Below are positions 18,005 to 28,519 of a stretch of DNA of 64,000 bases, piece after piece. Each line of letters begins with the position of its first letter. Position 1 is the stretch's first letter. Below the pieces are notes generated by a model, which had not been told where the DNA came from, did not search any database, and was given only the letters and a program-made list of their open reading frames with translations. The stretch comes from Deinococcus sp. LM3 (GTDB lineage Bacteria > Deinococcota > Deinococci > Deinococcales > Deinococcaceae): positions 1,623,001-1,687,000 of the forward strand of contig NZ_MUFV01000001.1 in assembly GCF_002017875.1 (NCBI RefSeq). Reading direction: 5' to 3'. The translations under genes were made by a program, and so were the position numbers.

Positions 18005-18589
18005 TCAGGGCCGGTTCGTTCCGCCCGGCAGGTGCGCCGGGGGCGTGATGACCCGGTCGGGCGTGCCGATCAGGGCCACGTGCGAGTCGGCAGGGCAGGG
18101 CAGGGTGAGCCGCAGCATCAGCGGGTGCGCCAGCGTGAATTCGGGTAGGTCCAGGTGCAGGCCGCGCGCGCCCCAGCCGAAGCCCTTCCCGAGCCGCGCG
18201 CCGTGATGGTCGGCGGCGACGCAGGCGATCACGGCGGCCTGCGCGCCCGCCGGGGTGGGGGTCGCCTCGCCGTGCGCGCTCAGGGAGCTGAGTTTCGCGC
18301 CGGCCGGGTCGGTCACGCGCCAGTACCAGCCTTCCTTCTTCTGGTGCGGCACGAACAGCGTCTTTCCGGCCTTCAGCGCCTGTTGCCGCAGGGGCAGCAG
18401 CGCCCGTTCCGGCCCGACGATCAGGGTGTGCAGGGCCGCCACGTCCGGGTGAGAGAGCAGTTGCGCGGCGGCCTTCCTCGCGTGCGTGAAGTTCGGGCAG
18501 TGCCCGTGCGGCGGCAGCGGGTACGCGCAGGCGCGGCGGGCCAGCAGGTCGTCCCACACCTGTTCGCGCAGCGCCCCGGCGGTGGTCAT
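18005..18589 (-). CDS. 5-formyltetrahydrofolate cyclo-ligase-like protein
   Basis: 194 residues. The N-terminal helix (LREQVWDDLLARR), the central sheet with LLPLRQQALKAGKTLFVPHQ and the late glycine-rich ADHHGARLGKGFGWG segment fit the COG0212 fold, where LGxGxGxYD binds ATP/folate. The match is divergent: the YD after the glycine loop is missing. It could salvage 5-formyl-THF to methenyl-THF or be a paralogue with another substrate. Followed by the DinB-like gene after 17 bp. Confidence 0.62.
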   Translation of the reverse strand: MTTAGALREQVWDDLLARRACAYPLPPHGHCPNFTHARKAAAQLLSHPDVAALHTLIVGPERALLPLRQQALKAGKTLFVPHQKKEGWYWRVTDPAGAKLSSLSAHGEATPTPAGAQAAVIACVAADHHGARLGKGFGWGARGLHLDLPEFTLAHPLMLRLTLPCPADSHVALIGTPDRVITPPAHLPGGTNRP

Positions 18590-18623
18590 GCCTGCACGCT
18601 AGCAGAGGGGGAGAGCGGAGAGC

Positions 18624-18658
18624 AGATGGCAGATGGCGGATGGCGGATGGTGGATGGG
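18624..18658. repeat. five tandem 7-bp repeats (AGATGGC/GGATGGN)
   Basis: Units AGATGGC, AGATGGC, GGATGGC, GGATGGT, GGATGGG lie in the 137-bp divergent spacer between the cyclo-ligase-like gene and the nitrilase gene. The same GATGG motif recurs in hairpins at 43674, 44892 and 51126. Confidence 0.75.
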
Positions 18659-18726
18659 GTGCGGCCTCCTGCCGATAGGTCATCTGGCGGCGGTGCGCGT
18701 GCGGTGGGGCGGGTACACTCGGGCGC

Positions 18727-19668
18727 ATGACAGGGCATGTGGGCAGCGTGGAGCGGGTGCGGGTGGCGGCGGCGGCGTACCCGGTGGACTTCCTGGCGGA
18801 CTGGGCGGCCTTCGAGGCCAAGCTGACGCGCTGGGTGGCGGACGCGGCGGGCCAGGGCGCGGAGCTGCTGGTATTCCCGGAGTACGCGCCGCTGGAACTG
18901 GTCAGCCTGCTGCCCGCCGGGCTGCACCACGACGTGATCGGGATGCGCCCGGCGCTTCAGGCCTTCGTGCCGGAGTTCGTGGCGCTGCACGCGCGGCTGG
19001 CCCGCGAGTACGGCGTGGGCATCGTGGCCGGCAGTTACCCGGTCGCGCACGCGGGGGCGTTCGTGAACCGGGCGTTCGTGTTCGGCCCGGACGGCACGCA
19101 GGGCCATCAGGACAAGCTGCTGATGACCCGCTTCGAGGCCGAGGAGTGGCACGTCGCGCCGGGCGAGGGCGTGCAGGTGTTCGACCTGCCGCTGCCCGGC
19201 GGCACGCTGCGCTTCGGCGTGGCGATCTGCTACGACAGCGAGTTTCCGGGACTGGCCCGCGCGCAGGCCGAGGCGGGCGCGGAACTGCTGGTCGTGCCTT
19301 CCTTCACGGGCAGCCGCGCCGGGTTCACGCGCGTGCGGGTAGGCAGTATGGCCCGCGCGCTGGAAAACCAGCTGTACGCGCTGCACGCCCCGCTGATCGC
19401 GGACGCCCCCTGGACGTACGCGGTCGAGGACGCGCACGGCGCGGCGGGCGTGTACGCCCCGTCCGACAACGGGCTGCCCGAGGACGGCGTGGTGGCGCAG
19501 CTCGGCTGGAACGAACCGGGCTGGCTGGTCACGGACCTGGACCTGACCCTGACCCGCCACGTCCGCGCGGACGGGCACGTCCTGAACTGGCGGGACCGGC
19601 ACGTCGGCGTGAGCCGCGCCGTGCCCGCCGGGGTCGTCACGCTGGGCGGAACGCCGGAACCCGCGTGA
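18727..19668 (+). CDS. carbon-nitrogen hydrolase (nitrilase superfamily)
   Basis: 313 residues. The Glu-Lys-Cys triad is visible: Glu52 in FPEYAPLEL, Lys130 in HQDKLLMTRFE, Cys168 in AICYDSEFPGLAR. The family hydrolyses amides or nitriles, or N-acylates; the closest look is to aliphatic amidase/omega-amidase-like branches, but the substrate is not deducible. Overlaps the following GNAT gene by GTGA, so the two are translationally coupled and may act on the same compound. Confidence 0.9.
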   Translation: MTGHVGSVERVRVAAAAYPVDFLADWAAFEAKLTRWVADAAGQGAELLVFPEYAPLELVSLLPAGLHHDVIGMRPALQAFVPEFVALHARLAREYGVGIVAGSYPVAHAGAFVNRAFVFGPDGTQGHQDKLLMTRFEAEEWHVAPGEGVQVFDLPLPGGTLRFGVAICYDSEFPGLARAQAEAGAELLVVPSFTGSRAGFTRVRVGSMARALENQLYALHAPLIADAPWTYAVEDAHGAAGVYAPSDNGLPEDGVVAQLGWNEPGWLVTDLDLTLTRHVRADGHVLNWRDRHVGVSRAVPAGVVTLGGTPEPA

Positions 19669-20180
19669 CCGTCACGGTCCGCCGCCTGACGCCCGCCGAC
19701 GCGCCCGCGTACCGGGCCGCGCGACTGGCGGCGTTGCAGGCCGACCCGGCCGCCTTCCTGACAAACGCTGCCGAGTTCGCCGCGCTGGGCGACGAGGCGC
19801 TGGCCGCCCGCCTCGCGCCGGACGCGCCGGGTGTCACGCTGGGCGCGTTCCTGCACACTGACCTCGTGGGGCTGCTGACCCTGGTGCGTGAGGCGGCCCC
19901 ACCCCTGGCGCACCGCGTGAACGTGTACGGCGTATCCGTCGCCCCGCCCGCGCGTGGTCAGGGCGTCGGCGCGGCACTCGTGCAGGCCGGAGTGGAACTG
20001 GCCCGCTCGTGGGCGGGCGTCACCTCGCTGCACCTCGCGGTGATGGACTCGCAGCCCGCCGCCCTCCGCCTGTACGAACGCGCCGGGTTCCGGGTGTGGG
20101 GCACCCAGCCGGATGCGGTGCGCCGGGACGGGCGCGTGTATACCGAGCACTGGCTGAGCCTCGACCTGACCGCGCCCTGA
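19665..20180 (+). CDS. GNAT-family N-acetyltransferase
   Basis: 171 residues starting at the GTG that overlaps the nitrilase stop. The acetyl-CoA-binding segment VYGVSVAPPARGQGVGAALVQAGVE contains the RGQGVG pyrophosphate loop; the closing LAVMDSQPAALRLYERAGFRVWG is the typical motif B. Transfers an acetyl group to an amine on an unknown acceptor. Coupled to the nitrilase gene. Confidence 0.92.
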   Translation: MTVTVRRLTPADAPAYRAARLAALQADPAAFLTNAAEFAALGDEALAARLAPDAPGVTLGAFLHTDLVGLLTLVREAAPPLAHRVNVYGVSVAPPARGQGVGAALVQAGVELARSWAGVTSLHLAVMDSQPAALRLYERAGFRVWGTQPDAVRRDGRVYTEHWLSLDLTAP

Positions 20181-20250
20181 GCCTTTCACCGGCGGCCACT
20201 ACGCCAGTCGGCGCAGGCAGCCCGCGCGTCCCGGCGGTAGGCTGCCCGGC

Positions 20251-21321
20251 ATGACCGTTCCCGATCCGGCGTCCCTGGTGCCTCTCTCCGTTCAGCGCGG
20301 GTTCGTGCGTCCGTCGCGCCTGGGGCCGGGGTCGCGGGTGGCGGCGCTGAGCCTGTCGAGCGGTTTTGTCACGGAGGTCATGAACCGCTACCGCGCCGGG
20401 GTGGGTCAGGTCACGCGTGAATTCGGGTGGGAGGTCGTGGCCGCCCCGAACGCCCTGCGCGGCCCGGAGTTCCTGGCGGACAACCCGCAGGCCCGCGCGG
20501 ACGACCTGCACTGGGCGCTTCAGTCGCCGGACATAGACGGCATGGTCAGCATCATCGGCGGGGACGACAGCGTGCGCCTGCTGCCGCACCTGCGCCCGGA
20601 CCTGATCCGCGCGCACCCGAAGGCATTCCTGGGCTTCAGCGACTCCACCGTGACCCTCACGCAGTTCCTGCGGGCGGGCGTCATGGCGTACCACGGCCCG
20701 GCCCTCCTGACCGACCTGGCCGAGAACGGCGGGATGCACCCCTTCACGGTGCAGGGGCTGCGGCGCGCACTGGTGGACCCGCCCGCGCCCTTCGATCTGG
20801 AGGCCGCCCCCGAGTGGACGCAGGGCGGCCCCGACTGGGCCGACGAGGCCGCGCAGGAAGTCCCGCGCACCTTCCGCCCCGGCGACGGCTGGGTGTGGCT
20901 CCAGGGTGAGGCGCCCGCGCAGGGGCACCTGCTGGGCGGCTGCCTGGAGGTGCTGGACATGCTGAACGGCACGCCCGGCTGGCCGGAACCGGCCCTGTGG
21001 CGCGGCGCGGTCCTGGCACTGGAAACCAGCAACGACGTGCCGCCCCCGCATCAGGTGGGGTACTGGCTGCGCAACTACGCCGCGCAGGGCATCCTGGCGG
21101 GCGCCGCCGGGCTGATCCTGGCCCGCCCCCGCACCTACACGCCCGCGATGGTCGAGGACCTGCACGGCTGGGTGCGCCGCGTGCTGAATGAAACGGGCCG
21201 CGCGGACATGCCGGTCGTGGCGAACGTGGATTTCGGGCACACCAGCCCGCAACTCACGCTGCCGTTGGGCGCACCGGCCCGGCTGGACCCGCAGGCGGGC
21301 CGCGTGACCGTCTGGCCCTGA
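20251..21321 (+). CDS. S66-family LD-carboxypeptidase / MccF-like peptidase
   Basis: 356 residues. Nucleophile Ser130 in FLGFSDST, with the upstream GMVSIIGGDDSVRLLPHL segment and the later IILGGCLE-like LLGGCLEVLDMLNGTP and VANVDFGHTSPQLTLPLG that supply Glu/His. Family members cut L,D bonds of peptidoglycan peptides (LdcA) or inactivate microcin C-like peptides (MccF). No signal peptide, so cytoplasmic; a role in murein tripeptide recycling is likely. Confidence 0.9.
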   Translation: MTVPDPASLVPLSVQRGFVRPSRLGPGSRVAALSLSSGFVTEVMNRYRAGVGQVTREFGWEVVAAPNALRGPEFLADNPQARADDLHWALQSPDIDGMVSIIGGDDSVRLLPHLRPDLIRAHPKAFLGFSDSTVTLTQFLRAGVMAYHGPALLTDLAENGGMHPFTVQGLRRALVDPPAPFDLEAAPEWTQGGPDWADEAAQEVPRTFRPGDGWVWLQGEAPAQGHLLGGCLEVLDMLNGTPGWPEPALWRGAVLALETSNDVPPPHQVGYWLRNYAAQGILAGAAGLILARPRTYTPAMVEDLHGWVRRVLNETGRADMPVVANVDFGHTSPQLTLPLGAPARLDPQAGRVTVWP

Positions 21322-21393
21322 CGGGTGCCCCGCCGGGTGCCGGGCGGGGGTTTCACACGTTCCCCGGGCAGGGGCCGCGCTATCATCGGCGGC

Positions 21394-22146
21394 GTGCGGC
21401 TCCTGCTGCTGTCTGACATTCACGCGAACCACACCGCCCTCCAGGCGGTCCTGAACGACGCCGAGAAACGCCGGTACGATCAGGTCATCCACCTTGGCGA
21501 CGCGCTCGGCTACGGCCCGCACCCCCGCGAGGTTCTCGACGCGCTGCGCGAACTGGACGCCGTGTGCGTCCTGGGCAACCACGACGACATGCTGCTGCAG
21601 TACGCCGACGGCCGCCGCGAGACGAAAGACTCGATCGTGTCCATGGCGCTGATGTGGCAACTCTCGCGCCTGTCCGAGCGGGACGTGGCCTGGGTGCGCC
21701 TGTGGCGCGACGGGATCGACGACCCGCACGTCGGCGCGCGTTACCGGCACGGCACGCCCGTCAGCCTGGACGACTACACCGATTCCGTGCCCGCCGCCCG
21801 CGAGGCCTTCGGGCACTGGCAGGGCCGCCTGGGCTTCGTGGGGCACACGCACGTCCCGGCGGTGTACGCCACGCTGAACTCGCCGGTGGGGGACTGGATC
21901 AAGGCGCAGCACTTCACGGACGGCGGCAGTTACATGGTGCCGCCCAGCACCCGCGTGATCCTGAATCCGGGCAGCGTGGGGCAGCCGCGCGACGGGAACC
22001 CCCAGGCCAGCTACGCGGTGTTCGACACGACCCGCGCGCACTTCGAGGTCTTCCGCGTGCCCTACGACATCGAACGCGCGCAGGAGGCGGCGCTGGAGGC
22101 GGGGCTGCCGCAGGTGCTCGCCGCGCGCCTCGCCATCGGCAAGTGA
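21394..22146 (+). CDS. calcineurin-like metallophosphoesterase (YfcE/MJ0936 type)
   Basis: 250 residues from a GTG start (VRLLLLSDIHANHTAL); the frame is open upstream, but the family begins exactly here. Metal-binding motifs: SDIHAN, GDALGYG, GNHDD, and GHTHVPA near the end. Two-metal phosphodiesterase or phosphatase of the small cytoplasmic class. It overlaps holB by GTGA and is co-transcribed with it. Substrate not known. Confidence 0.92.
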   Translation: MRLLLLSDIHANHTALQAVLNDAEKRRYDQVIHLGDALGYGPHPREVLDALRELDAVCVLGNHDDMLLQYADGRRETKDSIVSMALMWQLSRLSERDVAWVRLWRDGIDDPHVGARYRHGTPVSLDDYTDSVPAAREAFGHWQGRLGFVGHTHVPAVYATLNSPVGDWIKAQHFTDGGSYMVPPSTRVILNPGSVGQPRDGNPQASYAVFDTTRAHFEVFRVPYDIERAQEAALEAGLPQVLAARLAIGK

Positions 22147-23093
22147 CGGCCCCGACGCTGGCGGGCGCGGCCGACCTGCACGGCCCGCTGCTCGAGCAGA
22201 CCGGCGCGTTCCAGGGCAACGCCCTGCTGCTGACCGGCCCGGCCCGCGTGGGCAAACTGGACGTCGCCTGGGCCGTCGCGGCGCAGCACAACTGCTCGGG
22301 CAGCCGCGGCCCCTACGGCGAGGCCTGCGGCACCTGCCCGTCCTGCCGCGCCCTGGCCGCCGGGGGGCACCCGGACGTGCTGCTGGTCGAGCCGCGCGCC
22401 ACGACCACCACCGGCAAGACCGCGCGGCGCAAACTGATTCCCATCGGCGCGGTCCTGTCGGGGCGCGACAAGGCCCGCGAGTACGAGACGCACGTCTTCG
22501 AGTTCCTGGAGGTGCGGCCCACCTTCGCGCGGCGCGTGGTGATCGTCGCCGGCGCCGAGTACCTGGGCGCGGAGGCCGCGAACGCCCTGCTGAAACTGGT
22601 CGAGGAACCCCCGCACCGCGCGCTGTTCGTCTTCCTGGCCGAGGACCGCCGCTCGGTCCTGCCGACCATCGTGAGCCGCAGCGCCCGCCTGAGCGTCACG
22701 CCCGCCCCGGACCGCGCGCTGCAGCGGGCACTGGAGCGCGCCGGTCACGCCCCGGACCCGGACCTGATCGCGTTCGCCGCCGGGCGCGCCGGGGTGCTGG
22801 GCGACCCCGCCAAGGTCAGCGCCGCGCTGGGGGACGCCCGCGACCTCACGGACGCGCTGGGCGAGGGCCTGCTGGCCGCGTTGCAGGCGGCCGAGGCGCT
22901 CGAGAAACGCTTCGATCCCGGCTGGCACCCGGAGGCGCTGCGTTTCGTGTGGCGCACCCTGCCGCCGCACCAGCGCGCCCGCGCGGACAGCGCCCTGAGC
23001 GCCCTGCAGGAGGCGCTCGAAGCGTACGCCAGCCCCAGCCTGAGCTTCCAGGTGTTCGCGCTGGCGCTGCGCGACGCGCTCGGGCACGCCTGA
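22143..23093 (+). CDS. holB: DNA polymerase III delta' subunit (clamp loader)
   Basis: 316 residues from a GTG that overlaps the phosphoesterase stop. Degenerate P-loop GPARVGK at 32-38, four zinc-binding cysteines (Cys51, Cys62, Cys65, Cys68) and the sensor region ANALLKLVEEPPHRALFVFLAED then PTIVSRSARL, the SRC-like arginine-finger motif. This identifies a clamp-loader AAA+ protein; size and weak Walker motifs favour delta' over DnaX. Loads the beta clamp at the fork. Confidence 0.9.
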   Translation: MTAPTLAGAADLHGPLLEQTGAFQGNALLLTGPARVGKLDVAWAVAAQHNCSGSRGPYGEACGTCPSCRALAAGGHPDVLLVEPRATTTTGKTARRKLIPIGAVLSGRDKAREYETHVFEFLEVRPTFARRVVIVAGAEYLGAEAANALLKLVEEPPHRALFVFLAEDRRSVLPTIVSRSARLSVTPAPDRALQRALERAGHAPDPDLIAFAAGRAGVLGDPAKVSAALGDARDLTDALGEGLLAALQAAEALEKRFDPGWHPEALRFVWRTLPPHQRARADSALSALQEALEAYASPSLSFQVFALALRDALGHA

Positions 23094-23126
23094 CGGCCGC
23101 CCCGGCCGGGCGGTAGACTCCGGGGC

Positions 23127-23768
23127 ATGACTGCTCCCTTCACGCACGGCCCGCTGCGCGTCTGGTCGCTGCCCACCGGCCCCATCCAGGAGAACGCCGT
23201 GCTGATCGCGGGCGAGCAGGACCAGGGCTTCCTGATCGATCCGGGCGACGACGCCGCCCGCATTGCCGCGCTCGTCGCCGGGAGCGGCGTGACCGTCACG
23301 GGCATCCTGCTGACGCACGCGCACTTCGATCACATCGGGGCGGTGCAGCCGCTGCGCGAGCAGCTGGGCGTGCCGGTGTGGCTGCACCCGGACGACCGGG
23401 AGCTGTACGCGCTGGGCGCGCAGAGTGCCGCCCGCTGGAACCTGCCGTTCACGCAGCCCGCCCCGCCAGACCACGACATCGCCGGCGGGCAGACCTTCAC
23501 GGCGGGCGACCTGACCCTCACGGCGCGGCACCTGCCGGGGCACGCGCCGGGGCACGTGGTGTTCGTGGCGCCCGGCGTGGTGATCGCCGGGGACACCCTG
23601 TTCCAGGGCGGGATCGGGCGCACCGACCTGCCCGGCGGGAACCATCCGCAGCTGCTGGCCGGGATCCGCACGCAGCTGCTGACCCTCCCGGACGACACGG
23701 CCGTGTACCCCGGTCACGGCCCCCGCACCAGCGTCGGGCACGAGCGGCGCAGCAACCCCTTCCTGTGA
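23127..23768 (+). CDS. MBL-fold metallo-hydrolase (glyoxalase II-like)
   Basis: 213 residues. Zinc motif THAHFDH (His64, His66, Asp68, His69), HAPGH near residue 135, Asp in AGDTLFQGGIGRTDLPGG and the final YPGHGP. These are the signatures of hydroxyacylglutathione hydrolase-like proteins of bacterial YcbL type. The thioester substrate is not known; Deinococcus uses bacillithiol rather than glutathione. The start lies 33 bp after holB, probably the same transcript. Confidence 0.92.
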   Translation: MTAPFTHGPLRVWSLPTGPIQENAVLIAGEQDQGFLIDPGDDAARIAALVAGSGVTVTGILLTHAHFDHIGAVQPLREQLGVPVWLHPDDRELYALGAQSAARWNLPFTQPAPPDHDIAGGQTFTAGDLTLTARHLPGHAPGHVVFVAPGVVIAGDTLFQGGIGRTDLPGGNHPQLLAGIRTQLLTLPDDTAVYPGHGPRTSVGHERRSNPFL

Positions 23769-23799
23769 TGGCGGCCCGCCCGTCACCGGGGGGTCGCTG

Positions 23800-24452
<653 letters not shown>

Positions 24453-24474
<22 letters not shown>

Positions 24475-25214
24475 GCGGCGTCCCCGCCTGACCCGGTATC
24501 GCCTGACCGGGTGGCCCGCGACTGGCGCACCCGGTCCTCGCGCCACAACTGCACGCCCGCCAGCAGCAGCGCCTGCACCGGCAGGCTGCGGGTGTACAGG
24601 CGCGGTCGCCCGGCCAGCACGCACGCCCCCAGCAGCAGCAGTTGCGTGGACAGCCCCAGGTTGGCAGTCACGACGTTCGCGGCGCGTGGCGTGTACGCGA
24701 CCCGGTCGGCGGGCGTCGGTGCCCCGCCCGTCAGGCGCGCGAGACGCCGCTCGAACAGCGCCCCCAGCGTCCGTTCCTGCGGCGCGAAGTAGGCGGCATA
24801 CACCCCCTTCAGGGCCGCCAGCACATGGGGGTTGTCCCCGGCCTGCGCGGGCGGGTCACGGAACACCTCGCCGCGCGCCTCACGGAACTCGCGTTCCCAC
24901 AGGTAATCCACGGTCATGATAAGGCTCTGCAGCAGCGTGGCCGGCACGCCCGCCGCGCCGCTGACCGCCACGTTCAGCGCCAGATCCACGACCAGGTCCA
25001 TCTCGGTGTCCAGGTAGCGGCCGGTCTCGGTGGTGCGGCCGGTCGCGCGGGCCAGCTGGCCGTCCAGTCCGTCCAGCACGGTCTTGACCTGCAGCAGCAC
25101 GGCGGGCCGCAGGCGCTCGCCCCGGTGAATCAGCAGCGCGGCGTACAGGCCCAGCGCCGTGTGCAGCAGCACCACGTGTGCCGGGTCCACGTTCAGGCGG
25201 GCCAGCGGGTCCAC
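24453..25214 (-). CDS. CDP-alcohol phosphatidyltransferase family protein
   Basis: 253 residues from the GTG at 25214. The family motif DG-x2-AR-x8-G-x3-D-x3-D is present as DGQLAR...G...D...D (residues ~50-73). Several membrane helices. It condenses a CDP-alcohol (such as CDP-diacylglycerol) with an alcohol to make a phospholipid headgroup or related lipid. Oddity: reading upstream in the same frame gives a plausible family N-terminus (RPAREWAGETLFRPAAQRL) back to a TAA near 25340 but no ATG, GTG or TTG, so the real start may be a non-standard codon such as the CTG about 42 bp upstream, or the GTG given. Confidence 0.82.
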
Positions 25215-25300
25215 CAGTCGCTGCGCGGCCGGCCGGAACAGGGTTTCTCCGGCCCACTCGCGCGCCGGGCGTTGTTTCCTCGTGCGGGCGAGGTCCGTGC

Positions 25301-25678
25301 CTACCGGCGGCCCCCGTACTTGGGCGCGCCCTTACGGACGCCGGCGTAGCGGTTGCGTTCCTTGCGACGCTGCGCGCTGCTGACCCGCTGACCGGACGCC
25401 CCCTTGCCCCGGGCGGCGTCGGCGCGGGCCTGCAGGCGGCGCGGCACGAAGGTATCCACCGACATGAAGCGCGCCAGCGGGATGTACAGCGCCAGCACGA
25501 ACAGCAGACTGCCCCACCAGGTATTCAGGTACGGTCCCAGCGGCGTGAGTTGCAGCAAGCTGCTCAGCAGCGTTGCCACGAGAGCGAACAGCATCACGCG
25601 GGTCAGCAGTTTCAGCAGCTTGGGACCCGTGAACCCCGGATCGGGGTCCGGGGTGGTCAGCCAGCGCCACCACTTCAT
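25301..25678 (-). CDS. small membrane protein, basic C-terminus
   Basis: 125 residues, family not recognised. Two hydrophobic segments (~27-45 LTRVMLFALVATLLSSLLQL, and ~55-70 SLLFVLALYIPLARF) and a strongly basic C-terminal tail (RRLQARADAARGKG...RRKERNRYAGVRKG). Overlaps the upstream 25675-26616 gene by ATGA, so it is translationally coupled to it. Likely inner-membrane with a cytoplasmic basic tail. Confidence 0.78.
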   Translation of the reverse strand: MKWWRWLTTPDPDPGFTGPKLLKLLTRVMLFALVATLLSSLLQLTPLGPYLNTWWGSLLFVLALYIPLARFMSVDTFVPRRLQARADAARGKGASGQRVSSAQRRKERNRYAGVRKGAPKYGGRR

Positions 25679-26616
25679 GCGTCGCGCTCCCCGGTGGCGG
25701 CCGCGGCGGCGGCGATCTCGGCGGCGCTGGCCGGCAGTTCCGGCGCGGCCGGACGGGACGCGGCCGGGGTGTCCAGACGGCCCGCCAGCAGCGCGAGTTC
25801 CGGGAAGTCCGTCTGCACGCCGTCCACGGTCAGGACCGTGAAGGGCTTGTGCAGCCGCGCGGAGAGCCGCGTCACGGCGGCCCCGGCGCTGCCGTCACCG
25901 GCCGGCACGACGAACACGAAGCCCCGCACGGCGGCCTTGCCGCTCAGCAGCGACAGCGCGCCGAACAACTCCAGGTCGCCCGGCGCGGCCCGGTCCGGCT
26001 GCTCGATCCGTTCGGCGCGTTTCAGGACGTCCGGGACCGGCAGTTCGTGACTGAACACCGGGTACAGTCCCAGGTCGTCCATCGCGGTGCGCAGCGGGCC
26101 GATCAGGGCGTCCTCGCCCAGCAGGGCGCGCGGCCCGATCACGGCAACCGTGCGGCGGGACGCGCGGCTCAGGGGCGGCATCTCGGCGCGCGGGTCGGTG
26201 CCCAGCGGCCGGACCTTCTCGATGGCCAGCCGGACCCGGCCGGCACTCTGCGACACGCGCATGCCCACCTCGGCCGCCGCGCCTTCCATCAGGTCCGGGC
26301 GGTCCGGCACGCCCAGCAGCGTGGGCAGGCCACTGATACGCCGCGCGAGCAGTTCGGGCAGCGCCTCGCTCCAGGCGTCGCCGCTCACGGCGGCCCACTG
26401 CGGTAGCAGGACCAGGTCCACGCGGCCCAGCGACAGGATGCGCCCCAGCGCCAGTTGCACCGGGGCCGGCTCTCCCGGCAGGCTCTCGCGGCCCAGGGCC
26501 AGGGACTCGGCGTCCCTCAGGGAAGGCACGACGACCTCGGCCCCCAGTTCTTTCAGGTACGCCGACCAGTACGTGGGGAGCCTCGCGGCGCGGGATTCAA
26601 GCAGACCAACCCTCAT
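25675..26616 (-). CDS. conserved hypothetical, DUF2229/acyl-CoA dehydratase-like fold
   Basis: 313 residues. The opening VGLLESRAARLPTYWSAYLKELGAEVVVPS and later VAVIGPRALLGEDALIGPLRTAMDDLGLYPVFSHELP suggest two Rossmann-like halves as in the 2-hydroxyacyl-CoA dehydratase-related DUF2229 proteins, but the cysteines that would hold an Fe-S cluster are absent. The C-terminus is Ala-rich and low-complexity. Function unknown; a Deinococcus-type protein. First gene of a probable three-gene minus-strand unit with the membrane protein and the CDP-alcohol transferase. Confidence 0.6.
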   Translation of the reverse strand: MRVGLLESRAARLPTYWSAYLKELGAEVVVPSLRDAESLALGRESLPGEPAPVQLALGRILSLGRVDLVLLPQWAAVSGDAWSEALPELLARRISGLPTLLGVPDRPDLMEGAAAEVGMRVSQSAGRVRLAIEKVRPLGTDPRAEMPPLSRASRRTVAVIGPRALLGEDALIGPLRTAMDDLGLYPVFSHELPVPDVLKRAERIEQPDRAAPGDLELFGALSLLSGKAAVRGFVFVVPAGDGSAGAAVTRLSARLHKPFTVLTVDGVQTDFPELALLAGRLDTPAASRPAAPELPASAAEIAAAAAATGERDA

Positions 26617-26698
26617 TCTGCACAGTGTACGCGCGCCGGGCCGGGGGGGTGGCCGCGCGGCTCACGTTCCCCGCCCGGGGGCGGTCTGCGCGGGGCGC

Positions 26699-27418
<720 letters not shown>

Positions 27419-27525
27419 GCCCCCATGATCGCCGCCGCCGGGGGGCAGGCGGGCGCGGGTGAACTTCACACTTGCCTGAACGTCCGCGCCGCTGCCAGAC
27501 TGCCCGGCGTGCCAGACTGCGGGAT

Positions 27526-28305
27526 GTGAGTGCGCCCGACCGCCCGACCCTGCCCGACGCCCTGAAACGCGTGCTGCCCGCCGCCCGCTGGGAACGCGTG
27601 AGCGGCGGCCAGAGCGGCGCGCAGGTCTGGAAATCCTCACGGTTCGTGCTGAAGGTCCAGACCCGCTCGCCGCACGCGACAGGGCTGCAACAGGAACGCG
27701 AGCGGCTGCGCTGGCTGCACGGACGCCTCCCCGCGCCGCAGGTCGTGGCCTTCGAGATCGAGGGCGACCGGGAATTCCTGGCCATGACCCGCCTGCGCGG
27801 CATTCCCATGAGCCACCCGGACGCGCGGCTGCACCCCGAACGGGTCGTGACCCTGCTGGCCCGCGCGCTGCGCGAACTGCACGCCCTGCCCATCCGGGAC
27901 TGCCCGTTCCGGCAGACGCTGGACGTGACCCTGCCCCTGGCCCGCGAGCGCGTGCAGGCCGGACTGATCGACAGCCGCGACTTCGACGACGACCACGCCG
28001 GACGCAGCCCGGTCAGCGTCTTCAACGAACTGGCCCGCACCCGCCCCGCCCACGAGGACCTGGTGGTCACGCACGGGGACGCCACCCTGGACAACCTGAT
28101 CCTGAACGGCGAGCTGCTGGAGGGCCTGATCGACGTGGGCCGCCTCGGCATCGCCGACCGCCACGCCGATCTGGCACTGGCCGCGCGCAGTGTGCGCAGC
28201 GAACTGGGTGAACGCTACGCCAGGATGTTTCTCGACCTGTACGGCCGTGCCCTGGTGGACGACACGAAACTCGCTTACTACCGCCTGCACGACGAACTGT
28301 TCTGA
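27526..28305 (+). CDS. APH(3')-family phosphotransferase
   Basis: 259 residues from a GTG at 27526. Catalytic loop THGDATLDN (Asp185, Asn190), then the metal-binding LLEGLIDVGRLGIADRHADLALAARSV that is diagnostic of the aminoglycoside 3'-phosphotransferase branch. The N-lobe SGGQSGAQVW and the Lys in RFVLKVQT bind ATP. Such genes in environmental Deinococcus may give aminoglycoside tolerance or phosphorylate a natural metabolite; activity cannot be judged here. Its own transcription unit, divergent from the UPF0114 gene. Confidence 0.88.
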   Translation: MSAPDRPTLPDALKRVLPAARWERVSGGQSGAQVWKSSRFVLKVQTRSPHATGLQQERERLRWLHGRLPAPQVVAFEIEGDREFLAMTRLRGIPMSHPDARLHPERVVTLLARALRELHALPIRDCPFRQTLDVTLPLARERVQAGLIDSRDFDDDHAGRSPVSVFNELARTRPAHEDLVVTHGDATLDNLILNGELLEGLIDVGRLGIADRHADLALAARSVRSELGERYARMFLDLYGRALVDDTKLAYYRLHDELF

Positions 28306-28361
28306 AACGGACCGTAGGAAGCGGAAAGTGGTGAGCGGGGTGGGGGTTCCACCGTCCACTC

Positions 28362-28497
28362 ATACGGATTCCGTTTGTTTCGCTGACAATCCGGAACTTC
28401 ACCGGATTGCCAGCTCCACGTCCGGAACCCGGCCTGCTCCCACTCGCATCCGCTCGGATTGAAGGGGCTACAAAGACCCTTCAATCGGAGTCCGTAT
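28362..28497. repeat. ~136-bp interspersed repeat, copy 2
   Basis: Same terminal inverted repeats as copy 1 (ATACGGATTCCG / CGGAGTCCGTAT). The first hairpin is AATCCGG / CCGGATT here against AGATCGG / CCGATCT in copy 1: both arms changed together. Lies in the 3' spacer between convergent genes (APH-like and HTH). Confidence 0.9.
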
Positions 28498-28519
28498 CAC
28501 CACTTCCCACTCCCTGCCC